Assembly (NCBI GenBank): GCA_902488555.1
Contig: CABTWT010000030.1
Location: 1-11,023, forward strand
Direction of reading: 5' to 3'
Length of the DNA: 11,023 nucleotides
Origin: an uncultured Anaerococcus sp.
GTDB lineage: Bacteria > Bacillota_A > Clostridia > Tissierellales > Peptoniphilaceae
A model generated the notes under the pieces. That model made no database searches, was not told where the DNA came from, and worked only from the letters and a program-made list of their open reading frames with translations. The translations under genes and the position numbers were made by a program. Every line of letters begins with the position of its first letter. The first letter of the stretch is position 1. Below, in pieces: positions 1 through 8,100 of this stretch.

Positions 1-1
1 A

Positions 2-88
2 AACATAAAGAATTTAATCGAATTAAAAAACTATATTGCTTTAGATACAATAAAAGCAAGAAATTATTATTTGGAGAAGAATGAATGA
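2..88 (+). CDS. yqeK: C-terminal end of probable YqeK HD-domain protein (5' partial)
   Basis: An open frame enters from the left edge and stops at TGA 86-88, giving 28 residues that include YIALDTIKARNYYLEKNE. A C-terminal pattern of Thr-(Ile/Val)-x-Ala-Arg-Asn-Tyr/Ser is typical of the YqeK family, HD-domain hydrolases of diadenosine tetraphosphate (Ap4A). The identification rests on this short tail and on the known Firmicute gene order nadD-yqeK-LCP-rsfS, which the next two genes continue. The stop codon overlaps the ATG of the LCP gene as ATGA, the usual sign of translational coupling. The catalytic HD motif would lie outside the window, so function cannot be confirmed here. The frame starting at base 1 is also open to TGA 82-84, but its product is Lys-rich and resembles nothing I recognise. 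Confidence 0.6.
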   Translation, partial: NIKNLIELKNYIALDTIKARNYYLEKNE

Positions 89-957
89 AAAGTTTTTTTA
101 AAGCTTTCTTTACTACTATTTTTATTGTAGTAATTTTAGGCGCTGGTCTGATAGGTCTGTATTTATACAGTTTAAGTAAAAATGAGGATGCAAAAAATTT
201 AAATGATTTTCAATTTTTGGTATTAGGTGTTGATTCCTTGGATTCAAAAAAGGCTGAGAATACAAGGTCAGATACGATAATGGTTGTAAATTTTAATTTG
301 GAGAATAATTTTCTAAATATAATTTCTATACCCAGAGATACTTATGCTGAAATTCAAGGATATAAAAAACAAAAAATAAATCACTCCTATGCTTATGGTG
401 GAAGTGAATTGACACTAGATTCTGTAAATAAACTTTTAGGAACAGATATAAAATATTATATGACAATAGATTATAAATTTGTTATGGATATAGTAAATGC
501 CATGGGAGGAGTTGAGGTTAATGTACCATTAGATATGGACTACGATGACCCTACAGCCGATCCACCCTTATCAATTCATATTAAAGAAGGACAACAAGTT
601 TTAAAAGGTCAAGATGCAGTAGGTTTTTTAAGATTTCGTAAGGGGTATAAATCAGGTAGTGACTTGGAAAGATTAGGAAGTCAACAAGCTTTCTTGGCAG
701 CCTTATTTTCTCAAATGAAAAATCCTAAAACTCTAGTTAAAGCTCCACTTTTATATAAAGCATATTTAAGTGACACTCAAAATAATATACCGAAAAGTTT
801 ATTATTAAAACTTGCAGTTTCAGGTTCAAGACTTTCAATGGAAAATGTAAAAGCAACAACACTTCCAGGTTATCCTAAATATATAAATAAAACATCTTAT
901 TTTATTATGGATGAAAATCAAGCCCATGAACTTTTAAAAGCGACAAATTTCAAATAA
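85..957 (+). CDS. LCP (LytR-CpsA-Psr) family cell-wall glycopolymer ligase
   Basis: This 290-residue protein has a short cytoplasmic N-terminus, one membrane anchor at about residues 8-30, and an extracellular LCP domain from about residue 42. Family hallmarks are visible: LVLGVDS with D50, RSDT with R61 and D63, SIPRDT with R84 and D85, KINHSYAYGG at 97-106, the DIVNAMGGVEVNVP block at 135-148, and FLRFRKG...DLERLGSQQ with R183, R185, D193 and R196. The conserved Arg and Asp residues bind the pyrophosphate of the polyprenyl-linked donor and its metal ion. LCP enzymes transfer wall teichoic acid, capsule or similar polymers from the lipid carrier to peptidoglycan; the substrate cannot be told from sequence. 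The start at 85 has GGAG at 73-76. ATG at 81 is in another frame and soon stops. It overlaps the upstream gene by ATGA and lies 13 bases before rsfS, so it belongs to the same operon. Confidence 0.93.
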   Translation: MKSFFKAFFTTIFIVVILGAGLIGLYLYSLSKNEDAKNLNDFQFLVLGVDSLDSKKAENTRSDTIMVVNFNLENNFLNIISIPRDTYAEIQGYKKQKINHSYAYGGSELTLDSVNKLLGTDIKYYMTIDYKFVMDIVNAMGGVEVNVPLDMDYDDPTADPPLSIHIKEGQQVLKGQDAVGFLRFRKGYKSGSDLERLGSQQAFLAALFSQMKNPKTLVKAPLLYKAYLSDTQNNIPKSLLLKLAVSGSRLSMENVKATTLPGYPKYINKTSYFIMDENQAHELLKATNFK

Positions 958-970
958 TAAGGAGGCTAAC

Positions 971-1339
971 TTGAAGGTAGAAGATAAGTTAAGAATTATT
1001 AAAGATTCTTGTAAGGAAAAAAAGGGAATAGATATAAAAGTTTTAGACATCAAGGGACTTTCTTCAATTGCTGATTATTTTGTAATAGTTTCAGGTAATT
1101 CAGTAAGGCAAGTTTCTGCCTTAGCCGATGAAATCGAAGAAAAAATGGATGAAAAAGGAATAAATCTTGAAAATATTGACGGAAAGACTACATCAAGATG
1201 GATACTCCTTGATTATGGCGATATAATCGTTCATGTTTTCCATAAAGATGAAAGAGAATATTATGACATCGAAAGACTTTGGTCTAAAGATGAAGAAGAA
1301 AATGGAAATTTCAAATTAAAAGAAAAAGAGGATAAGTAA
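971..1339 (+). CDS. rsfS: Ribosomal silencing factor RsfS (YbeB/Iojap family)
   Basis: This 122-residue protein matches the RsfS/YbeB/Iojap family in length and in its motifs: DIKVLDIKGLSSIADYFVI at about 21-39, SGNSVRQVSALADEIEEKM at about 41-59, DGKTTSRWILLDYGDIIVH at about 70-88, and the closing FHKDEREYYDIERLW at about 90-104. In known members RsfS binds L14 (uL14) of the large ribosomal subunit and blocks joining with the small subunit, lowering translation when nutrients are short. The start codon is TTG, chosen because GGAGG at 961-965 sits five bases upstream and the family N-terminus aligns there. The last about 15 residues are a charged tail beyond the core domain. It lies 13 bases after the LCP gene and one base before ridA, inside one operon; yqeK-LCP-rsfS is a common Firmicute cluster. 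Confidence 0.95.
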   Translation: MKVEDKLRIIKDSCKEKKGIDIKVLDIKGLSSIADYFVIVSGNSVRQVSALADEIEEKMDEKGINLENIDGKTTSRWILLDYGDIIVHVFHKDEREYYDIERLWSKDEEENGNFKLKEKEDK

Positions 1340-1340
1340 A

Positions 1341-1715
1341 ATGAAAGTAATTCAAACACAAAAAGCTCCAGCAGCAGTTGGACCATACTCACAAGCGATT
1401 GAAGTTAATGGACTAATTTTCACATCAGGACAACTTCCAATAATTCCTGAAAGTGGAGAATTGATTTATGATGACATTAAAAAAGCAACAGCAAGGTCTT
1501 TAGAAAACATAAAAGAAATATTACAAGAAGCTGGTTCATCCCTTGATAAAGTTGTTAAAGTAAATATTTTCTTAAAAGATATGAATGACTTTTCAAGTGT
1601 AAATGAAGTTTACTCAGAATATTTCACTACAAACAAACCAGCAAGATCATGCGTTGAAGTTTCAAAACTTCCTAAAGACGGCATAATCGAAATAGAAGCA
1701 GTAGCTGAAAAATAA
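1341..1715 (+). CDS. ridA: RidA family enamine/imine deaminase
   Basis: This 124-residue protein is a full-length member of the YjgF/YER057c/UK114 family. Visible hallmarks are KAPAAVGPYSQAI with Y16, FTSGQLP with G30, VVKVNIFLKDM at about 71-81, and the C-terminal signature PARSCVEVSKLPKDGIIEIEAVA with R102, C104 and E118. R102 corresponds to the Arg that binds the substrate carboxylate in characterised RidA proteins, which hydrolyse reactive 2-aminoacrylate and related enamines released by PLP enzymes such as threonine/serine dehydratases. The active site forms between subunits of a trimer. All key residues are present, so it should be active. The start at ATG 1341 has an AGAGG site at about 1327-1331, inside the end of rsfS, and one base separates the genes. 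It is the last gene of the operon, with a terminator immediately after. Confidence 0.95.
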   Translation: MKVIQTQKAPAAVGPYSQAIEVNGLIFTSGQLPIIPESGELIYDDIKKATARSLENIKEILQEAGSSLDKVVKVNIFLKDMNDFSSVNEVYSEYFTTNKPARSCVEVSKLPKDGIIEIEAVAEK

Positions 1716-1716
1716 T

Positions 1717-1741
1717 TAGACTCCTAAGGAGTCTATTTTTT
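1717..1741 (+). terminator. Intrinsic terminator closing the yqeK-LCP-rsfS-ridA operon
   Basis: TAGACTCC (1717-1724) and GGAGTCTA (1728-1735) form an eight-base-pair stem around a TAA loop, followed directly by six T residues (1736-1741). It begins one base after the ridA stop codon. The compact stem, tiny loop and uninterrupted T run are those of a Rho-independent terminator, and it separates the housekeeping operon from the pilus locus. Confidence 0.93.
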
Positions 1742-1781
1742 GTGGAAAATCGAAGAATAAAAGTTAAAAATATAGTAGAGT

Positions 1782-1825
1782 AAAGTGGTAAAAAAAACAT
1801 TTGACAAATCAATATAAAAGTGGTA
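1782..1825. repeat. Direct repeat AAAGTGGTA flanking the -35 element
   Basis: AAAGTGGTA occurs at 1782-1790 and again at 1817-1825, 35 bases apart. Both copies are followed closely by ACATTT or CATTT. One lies upstream of the -35 box and the other runs from the spacer into the -10 box. This placement suits a pair of binding sites for a regulator acting on the promoter, but in such an AT-rich stretch chance is possible. Confidence 0.4.
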
Positions 1826-1829
1826 CATT
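1801..1829 (+). promoter_or_regulatory. Probable sigma-A promoter for the pilus transcript
   Basis: A perfect TTGACA at 1801-1806 is followed, after exactly 17 bases, by TACATT at 1824-1829, with an extended TG at 1821-1822. A run of A residues just upstream could act as an UP element. The start point would be near 1836-1840. It is the best promoter-like sequence in the gap and points towards the pilus genes, leaving a leader of about 325 bases before the ATG at 2166. Confidence 0.75.
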
Positions 1830-1873
1830 TTAATAAGCATATAGGTTAATATCTGAATGCAAGGGAAGCGTTT

Positions 1874-1900
1874 GTATATAATTATTTGGTGTATATAATT
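1874..1900 (+). promoter_or_regulatory. Tandem GTATATAATT repeats, each with a perfect -10 hexamer
   Basis: GTATATAATT is repeated at 1874-1883 and 1891-1900 with a 17-base period, giving TATAAT at 1877-1882 and 1894-1899. Neither has a convincing -35 box at the right distance: the second has only TTTGTA at 1871-1876. They may be secondary promoters needing an activator, or only AT-rich repeats inside the leader. Confidence that they act as promoters is low. Confidence 0.3.
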
Positions 1901-1961
1901 GAAGACTAATTAAAGTGTATATTATATCTACAAATTACGGTGTAATATTTTGGGGTATGTA

Positions 1962-2081
1962 ATGGGAAAAGTTTATCTAAGAACAGAATTAAGTAATAGC
2001 AATTCAATAGTACCTATAAACGGCATATATATATATATATATGAGTTCTTATGCTCAAAATCAATATTGGAAATATTTTAG
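1962..2081 (+). CDS. Candidate 39-codon leader ORF containing an AT repeat (hypothetical)
   Basis: ATG at 1962 follows GGGG at 1952-1955 with six bases between, an acceptable ribosome site. The frame reads MGKVYLRTELSNSNS, then an Ile-Tyr run encoded by the (AT)9 tract, and stops at TAG 2079-2081. I recognise no protein family. Two things make it more than a chance ORF. Its stop overlaps the first bases of the hairpin at 2080-2119, so a ribosome finishing here would cover the hairpin's 5' arm. And its frame depends on the length of the AT tract: eight units would give TGA at once after the tract, while ten would run to TGA at 2176-2178, overlapping the start of the pilus gene. It may be a regulatory leader peptide or a chance ORF; translation is unproven. 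Confidence 0.3.
   Translation: MGKVYLRTELSNSNSIVPINGIYIYIYEFLCSKSILEIF
2025..2042. repeat. (AT)9 dinucleotide microsatellite
   Basis: Nine uninterrupted AT units run from 2025 to 2042, between GGC and GAG. Uniform dinucleotide tracts of this length can slip during replication and change length. It lies downstream of the likely promoter and inside the candidate leader ORF, so gain or loss of a unit would change that reading frame. The tract is also self-complementary and can fold as an RNA hairpin. Confidence 0.95.
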
Positions 2082-2123
2082 CTCAGCATTATTGTGTAAA
2101 AAAATAATAATGCTGAGCTTTTT
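2080..2123 (+). terminator. Terminator-like hairpin in the pilus leader (possible attenuator)
   Basis: AGCTCAGCATTATT (2080-2093) pairs perfectly over 14 bases with AATAATGCTGAGCT (2106-2119); a G-T pair at 2094/2105 can extend it. Five T residues (2119-2123, the first of them in the stem) follow, then an AT-rich stretch. It has the form of a Rho-independent terminator with a shortish T tract, and it lies between the promoter and the first pilus gene, ending 42 bases before the ATG. A terminator there would have to be conditional or leaky for the pilus genes to be made from that promoter. A rival fold is possible: ATGCT (2051-2055) can pair with AGCAT (2085-2089) of the 5' arm around an AATATT hairpin (2063-2077), though it is much weaker. 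Confidence 0.8.
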
Positions 2124-2154
2124 ATATACAAAAGGAGTAATATTAGGATTAATA

Positions 2155-2161
2155 GGGGTGA
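2155..2161 (+). promoter_or_regulatory. Ribosome binding site of the large pilus gene
   Basis: GGGGTGA at 2155-2161 resembles the GGAGGTGA anti-SD complement with one change and sits well placed for ATG 2166. A second, cleaner AAAGGAG lies at 2131-2137, 28 bases upstream of the ATG and just after the hairpin. It has no normal start codon at a suitable distance, only an in-frame ATT at 2142, so it may be a standby site or chance. Confidence 0.7.
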
Positions 2162-2165
2162 GGAA

Positions 2166-5100
2166 ATGGAAAAATTGAAAAAAATATTCTCCTTTATCCT
2201 AGCAATAGTTTTAGTGGGACAAGTTTTTATTGAACCTGTTGCAGGATATGAAAGAGATGATAAAGACGTACATATGGAAAAAAACTTTACATACCTTTTG
2301 GAGATGAATAATAAAAAGATTGTAGAGGCAAGGGAAGGTGTTTATAAAGTTGATCTTAAAAGAATTAATTATGATTCAGGTTATAATTATGCTCTTTTAA
2401 TTTCTTGGATAGTAAATAAAAACACTGCACCGGGTCAAGTATTTTCTATTAGCCTACCAAATGATTTAGAGCTTAATTTAAATGGCAAGGCTCAAGATGA
2501 AAGAGGAACTTTTTTAGGACAAGTTGTTGATGGAGAAAAAGCAATTATTAATCTTTATTATAATAATGACAAAATCAACTTCTACCTTACCGAAGAAGGC
2601 TATGAAGCTTCCAAGATAAGAGAGCTTTTCGGCACGGATATTTTGCTTAACATAAATGCAAGAAAAGAAATAGATAAAACTGAACTTATATATGAAGTGG
2701 AGTCAAAAGAAGGGTTTTACTATGAGTCAAGCGATCTGGTTGATGAGATAGAATATGATAAACTTTTTTCAACAGAAGACCAAGTAATCATAGAAGAACC
2801 TCAAGGTGTTGAAATTATAGAACCTCAAGAATCCACAATGAAAATTGAAGTTAAGGATGAAAATAATGAGAATACAATAGAGGAAAAACCTAAATTTAGT
2901 ATTTTTACAAAAAATAAAAAAGATTATAAAAATTCTAAAGATGTTTCAGATAACTCACAGGAATTAAAAACCAGTTCACTTTTAGAACCTAAAAAAGAAA
3001 AAGTAATAGATTCGATAATAGATAATAGAGAAGAAGTAAAAAACGAGTCTTTAATAGAAGACAAAAAAGTTTCAGGCTCCATAATAAATAAAGAGGAAGC
3101 TAGTGAGAGTATTGTAGATTCTTCAGATTCCATAATACAACAAGGAGTTTTTGAAGATAAAAATAATATTCTTAATTCTGAAAAGTCTTCTGACGAGCTT
3201 GTAATAGAGTCAAATTCTAAACCAATTACAAGGAATAGAAATCTTGATAATGAGTCTTTAGATATTGAAGAAAGACCGATTAAATTTGAAGATGCACATA
3301 AAAATGAGCCTAAAAATTATAAAAATTCCTTAGATAGAAATGATCTAAAAGATTTAGAAGACTTTAATGTAACTGCTGAAGAGCAAAATCAACAAAACAA
3401 TTTACAAGAGAAAGAAAATAAGGAAGAGATATCAAAACAAGATACAGAAAGCTTACAAATAAAAAATTCAACAGAAATTGTTTCCTCACCAAGAAAAGAT
3501 TTGTTTCTTATAACAAGAGAAGCAAGAGATAATCTTCTCGGCGTTTCTGAATTGGCTAGAAAAAGATATATATACACCCTAAGAAAGACTGTGGATATAC
3601 TTGATGTTAAGGGAATGACAAGAAGTGAAGAGAGAATAGTTGGAAACTATCTTACAGACGATGAGGGTAAATTAGTATTTCCAGATTTATCCGATGGACG
3701 TTACACCTTTATTAAAGAAGGAGAGGGGCCGTTTGGGAAAAATTTCACAGTAAAAAATGGTTTAGTATATTATGATGGTAAAAATTTAGATGAAAGTATA
3801 ATTGATATATCTCCTAAATCAAAAGCTTTTCAAAAGATTGAGGAAGAACAAAAAGATTATAAAGCTAAAGAGGGTTTCTCCACTATTGAAATTGAGCTTG
3901 TAGGGAAAAATGGCAAGGTTATTGATCCAACCGGAGCGGTTTATTCACTTTATAAAGTAGGGGCAGATGTAGAGGAAAAAATTGATACTTTAACTTGGAG
4001 TACACCAGCTAAAGTTTTAGACCCTAAAGATATTTTAAATAAGGCGATAAATCCTCTACAAATAATAGAAGAACCTAAAGTCGAAATAGACAGAGAAAAC
4101 AATTCAGAGGTAACAGAGACTTATAAGACAGATGCTAAACTTCTAAAATCAGAAGATAGTACAAGTGTAGATACTCTTGAGCCTGTAGATGACGAAATTA
4201 AAACCAATACTAAAGAAGTTATACAAGTAACTGAAGGAATTTATATTCTAAAAGAAGATAATCCACCCTTAGGATATGAAAAAACTCGAGGTTCTGTAGA
4301 GCTTAGAGTAAGTAAGGAAGCCATTGAGGTTAATAATCTTATGGAAACAGAAGATTCATCGGCTGAACCTAAAGAAGAACTACAACTTGATAAAAATATA
4401 GAAGAAAACAAAATACAAGAAGTAGAAGAAAATACAAAAGATAAAAATAAGGAAGCTTCAAATTTAATAGTTGAAAAAACGAATAGGCAAATTGAAACTT
4501 CTGCTAAAAAACCTGATGAAGAACCTGTTTTATCAAATGAAAAGATAAGGGAATCTTCATCAAAAGAAGAAATTGTTTCAGAAAATTCGACTGTGGAAGT
4601 TTCTCATAGTGAAAAGGAAGATATAAATCAAGAATTAGATACACAAAATTCAATAGAAGAAAAAATAAACTTAGAAAAGACTCAACCGAAAAAAATAATA
4701 AAAAGAGAAAGATTCACTTTAGATACAAAAGTTTTGGAAGAGGCTACAAAACTAAGCTCAAAAGTTATAAAATCAGAATCTGAAAAAAATCCAGCAGAAT
4801 TAAAAATTGTTTATCAAGCTGAGCCAAAGCTCAGTACAGGGACTTTAAAAATTGAAACTGTAGACAAAGCAGGGAACAAGCTTTTCTATGGTGGAACATC
4901 AAGTGCCGAAATAGGAAATCTTCGTGACGCAGCACTAAACCACGATGCAACCTATGGGGTTTACAAGAAAAATGATCAAACAGGAAACTATGAACCGTTA
5001 AATATATACAATAAAATGGTTTATGACCCTAACCTAAAAAAAGAAGTGCCTGCAATGGAAAACGGTCAACCTGTAATGGTTAACTATAAAAACGGTAAAT

Positions 5101-8100
5101 TCGGTATAGTAACCCTTGACAACCTTCCGCCGGGAGACTATGTAGTCAAGGAAATTAAATCAGTATTCCAATACGCTTTTAAAAACTTAGCGATGAAGTT
5201 AACAGTTGGGGCAGACGGAAAGATTACAAACCTTAAAGATGCAACGGTTGATCTTGCGGACTATGAACAAAATCAAACTATTCCAAGCACCGGAAAGGTT
5301 AACAGAGTTAAATTAACATATAACCAAAAAATGGACTTGGACAGTAAGAGATTAATTGCTGAAACAGAAGTACATGAAGTGGAAAATGCTAATATAAACG
5401 AAGTAAGTGAAAATCAAACTACAAAAACTGTAGCTGCCACTTACCACAAGGGAAATCTTAGAGTAAAAAAAATTGACAAGAATGGCAAGCCAATTGAAGG
5501 AGTAACCCTTGAACTTCACGGACACGATGCCAACAGAATTTTGAGAATCTATCGTGTTACAACAGATGCTAACGGTATAGCTGAATTTAGAGATCTTAAC
5601 GTGCCGTCCTACCACTTGCTTAAAGAAGTTGCAGCACCGGAAGGATATGCACTACCCAACCATCAATGGATGATTTACTTCGGTGAAGGTACTTGGGTAG
5701 AATTTGACGATAACCACAAGCCTAAGACAGAGCACATACCTCTTCAAATTTCCGACAACCAAATCTATGCGACAAAGGTTCAATTGAAGCCTATTATAAA
5801 ATTGAACCCTCAAGAAACGAGACAAGTTGTGGAAAATGATAAGTACAGGCCTTTAATTGATGGAGTAACAGGAGCTTCAATTGCACCTAAAAACTGGTTC
5901 CAATTCTTAGGTATCAATAATCCTACAGGAGCCCCTGCAGAAGGAACACCTGAGGCCGAAACATATTGGGCTTCAAATTGGAATGATCCTGCTTACTTTG
6001 CCGGCGGCGACTATGAAAAAAGTTTTAATGCTTCCAAGGACCAACTATTCTATAACACGAGAGAAACTTTGACACAGTCAACAGATGACGTAAATGTTTA
6101 TAACTTTGAAATCATCAATAAACCTAGAGCCAAAGTTACAGTTAATAAGAAAGATGAAGAGGGAAACATTTTACCGGGTGCAACCTTTGCTATTTATAAG
6201 GTAAATGAAGACGGAAGCCAAACACCGATGAAGAAAGGTCTTAATGACTGGACTGAAGTATCAGGACTTGACGGCAAGGCGATTTTTGACAACATTCCTG
6301 AGGGCAACTATGTAATAAAAGAAACGAAATCCCCGGGAGGTTATAGGGAAGACGTCAGAGAGTACAAAATCACTGTAGATGGAGAAGCCAATATAACATT
6401 TAAAGATATTGTTACTGAAGAGGAGACTATTTATAGTGGAGTTGAAGGATTTGCAGATTATATAGAGAGGAATATTTTTGAAGGGGTAAAAGTTCAAGAT
6501 AGATTCTTATTATCTTCCAAGATTGTTTCTGTAGACAAAGATAATAAAAAATTCACAGAAATATTTTATCTTTCAGCAAAAGACATGTTACGAAATGAAG
6601 AAGATATAAGTTTAGGCGACTACAAAGATTCTCCGAAATTTTATGCATGGCCCTATATTGCCTATAATACAGGTTCAATTGATAGCAACTACTTAGGTCA
6701 AACTAATACATCTGCAACATCTATAGATACCTTTACAAGTTATAAGATTCTAGCCGATGCAACAAATCCTATGCCTGAGGATTTTAACATTGACTTGTCA
6801 GATAATACTAAGTATGAAAAAATTAATGATTATGGTCCACAAAATAGCATTACATTTAAAGGTATTGATAGTCCTAAAGGATTTATTGTAAAAATTGAAG
6901 GTAGTTATAATGGTGAAAAACCTATTTTGACACAAGGGGCACTTAGTTATGGGGAAAATACCAGTGCGTACTCTCATGCAGGTGTCAAGATTAATAAAAA
7001 AGAAGAAGATCAGACCCGACAATCACAACTTGATTTTAATGTAACAAACACAAGAGATAAAGCTACACCATTAGATAATAAGGGTGTAATTAAACTTAGT
7101 AAAATTGAAGCCGGAACAAGCAACCTTGTTGGAGGAGCGGAATTCGGTTTATATGTAGGCAAGTGGGATCAAATTGGAGAAAGAGATGAGCCTTTTGCAA
7201 AAGCCACAACAAAAGATGCACAAATAGGTAATGAAACACTCAATGACGGAAAACTTGTTAACTTGAAGTTTCAAGATATACCGCCGGGAACCTACACCTT
7301 AAAGGAATTAAGTGCGCCTTACAGTTATGAAAAGACCCTGCATACATGGACAGTGAGAGTATTCCCTTCAGGTCTTACATTAATAAGTTTAAATCCAACC
7401 TTTGAAGAAGACCCGACTCTTGAAGAACCGGTTAATGTAAATGACAAGATTACAGTATCGGACTTCAATATTAAAGTTGATAGCGAAAGGCCTCGTACAA
7501 CTATTTATCCGAATATTAACGAGTTCTTTGAAATAACCTTTAAAACAAAAATGGCCAATGGCATAAGAAGAGGAAACTATTTTACTATTGACTTAGATGA
7601 AAAACTTTCTCTTGAAGGTACCTTGTCACAGGTTGATCTTCCTGATATGACCTTAAATGGATATGTACTTGCAACGGGAGAAAAGCTTCCGGGAACCAAC
7701 ACAGTTAAATATACCTTTACCGAGGCTGTAGAAAACATAGGAGATGTAACCTCCGACTTTACCGTTGCTTTATCACCTAACAGAAAGGTGGTTTTAAATG
7801 ATACAAAGACAACATTCACTGTAAATGTTGCAGGAAAGTCCTTTACAACTCCCGACACCTTCGGTATCGACTATTCGGGTGCTTATCCGAATCAATTTGG
7901 CGGAAAGTATTGGTTACCTGACTATAACGGTTATTATCCGGGAACTATGACATCTCTTAGTACTGCATTTATCAATAAAATAGACAACGAAAATGCGGAA
8001 ATTCAAAACATATTTTACAGTAGACCCGTTAATAATCAGGTTACTGCCAGAACCTTTTACTTTACCAGAGGAACAGGGGTTTTAGGGCCGAACAGTAAAA

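Larger units (their letters stand above)
1742..2165 (+). other. Pilus-locus regulatory and leader region with no established gene
   Basis: About 420 bases separate the ridA terminator from the first pilus gene. The stretch is very AT-rich and has no ORF of ordinary gene length on either strand. It does hold a good promoter near its left end, short direct repeats around it, two TATAAT boxes, a 39-codon ORF with a good start context, an (AT)9 tract and a terminator-like hairpin near its right end. Transcription from the promoter would start near 1836-1840, giving an untranslated leader of about 325 bases. A seven-base complement, TAAGAAC (1978-1984) with GTTCTTA (2045-2051), could close a larger fold around the AT tract. 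I recognise no known riboswitch or T-box consensus in it. Confidence 0.75.

Noticed and set aside
1..84. Frame 1 coding stretch at the left edge ending at TGA 82-84
   Set aside because: Its product resembles nothing known, while the neighbouring frame (2-88) ends like YqeK and fits the usual gene order.
1836..2080. A known riboswitch or T-box in the pilus leader
   Set aside because: I looked for c-di-GMP, T-box and other familiar conserved cores and found none; only generic AT-rich folds are visible.
2142..2165. Alternative ATT start for the large pilus gene behind AAAGGAG at 2131-2137
   Set aside because: ATT starts are very rare, the spacing is short, and it would add a charged stretch before a signal peptide that is already complete from ATG 2166.
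2924..7858. Minus-strand open frames of 62-93 codons opposite the large pilus gene (for example 2924-3133, 3389-3577, 5352-5615, 6261-6497, 6798-7022, 7577-7858)
   Set aside because: They lie fully inside a well-supported coding sequence, have no recognisable domains, and their Ser/Phe/Ile-rich products reflect the complement of the sense codons.
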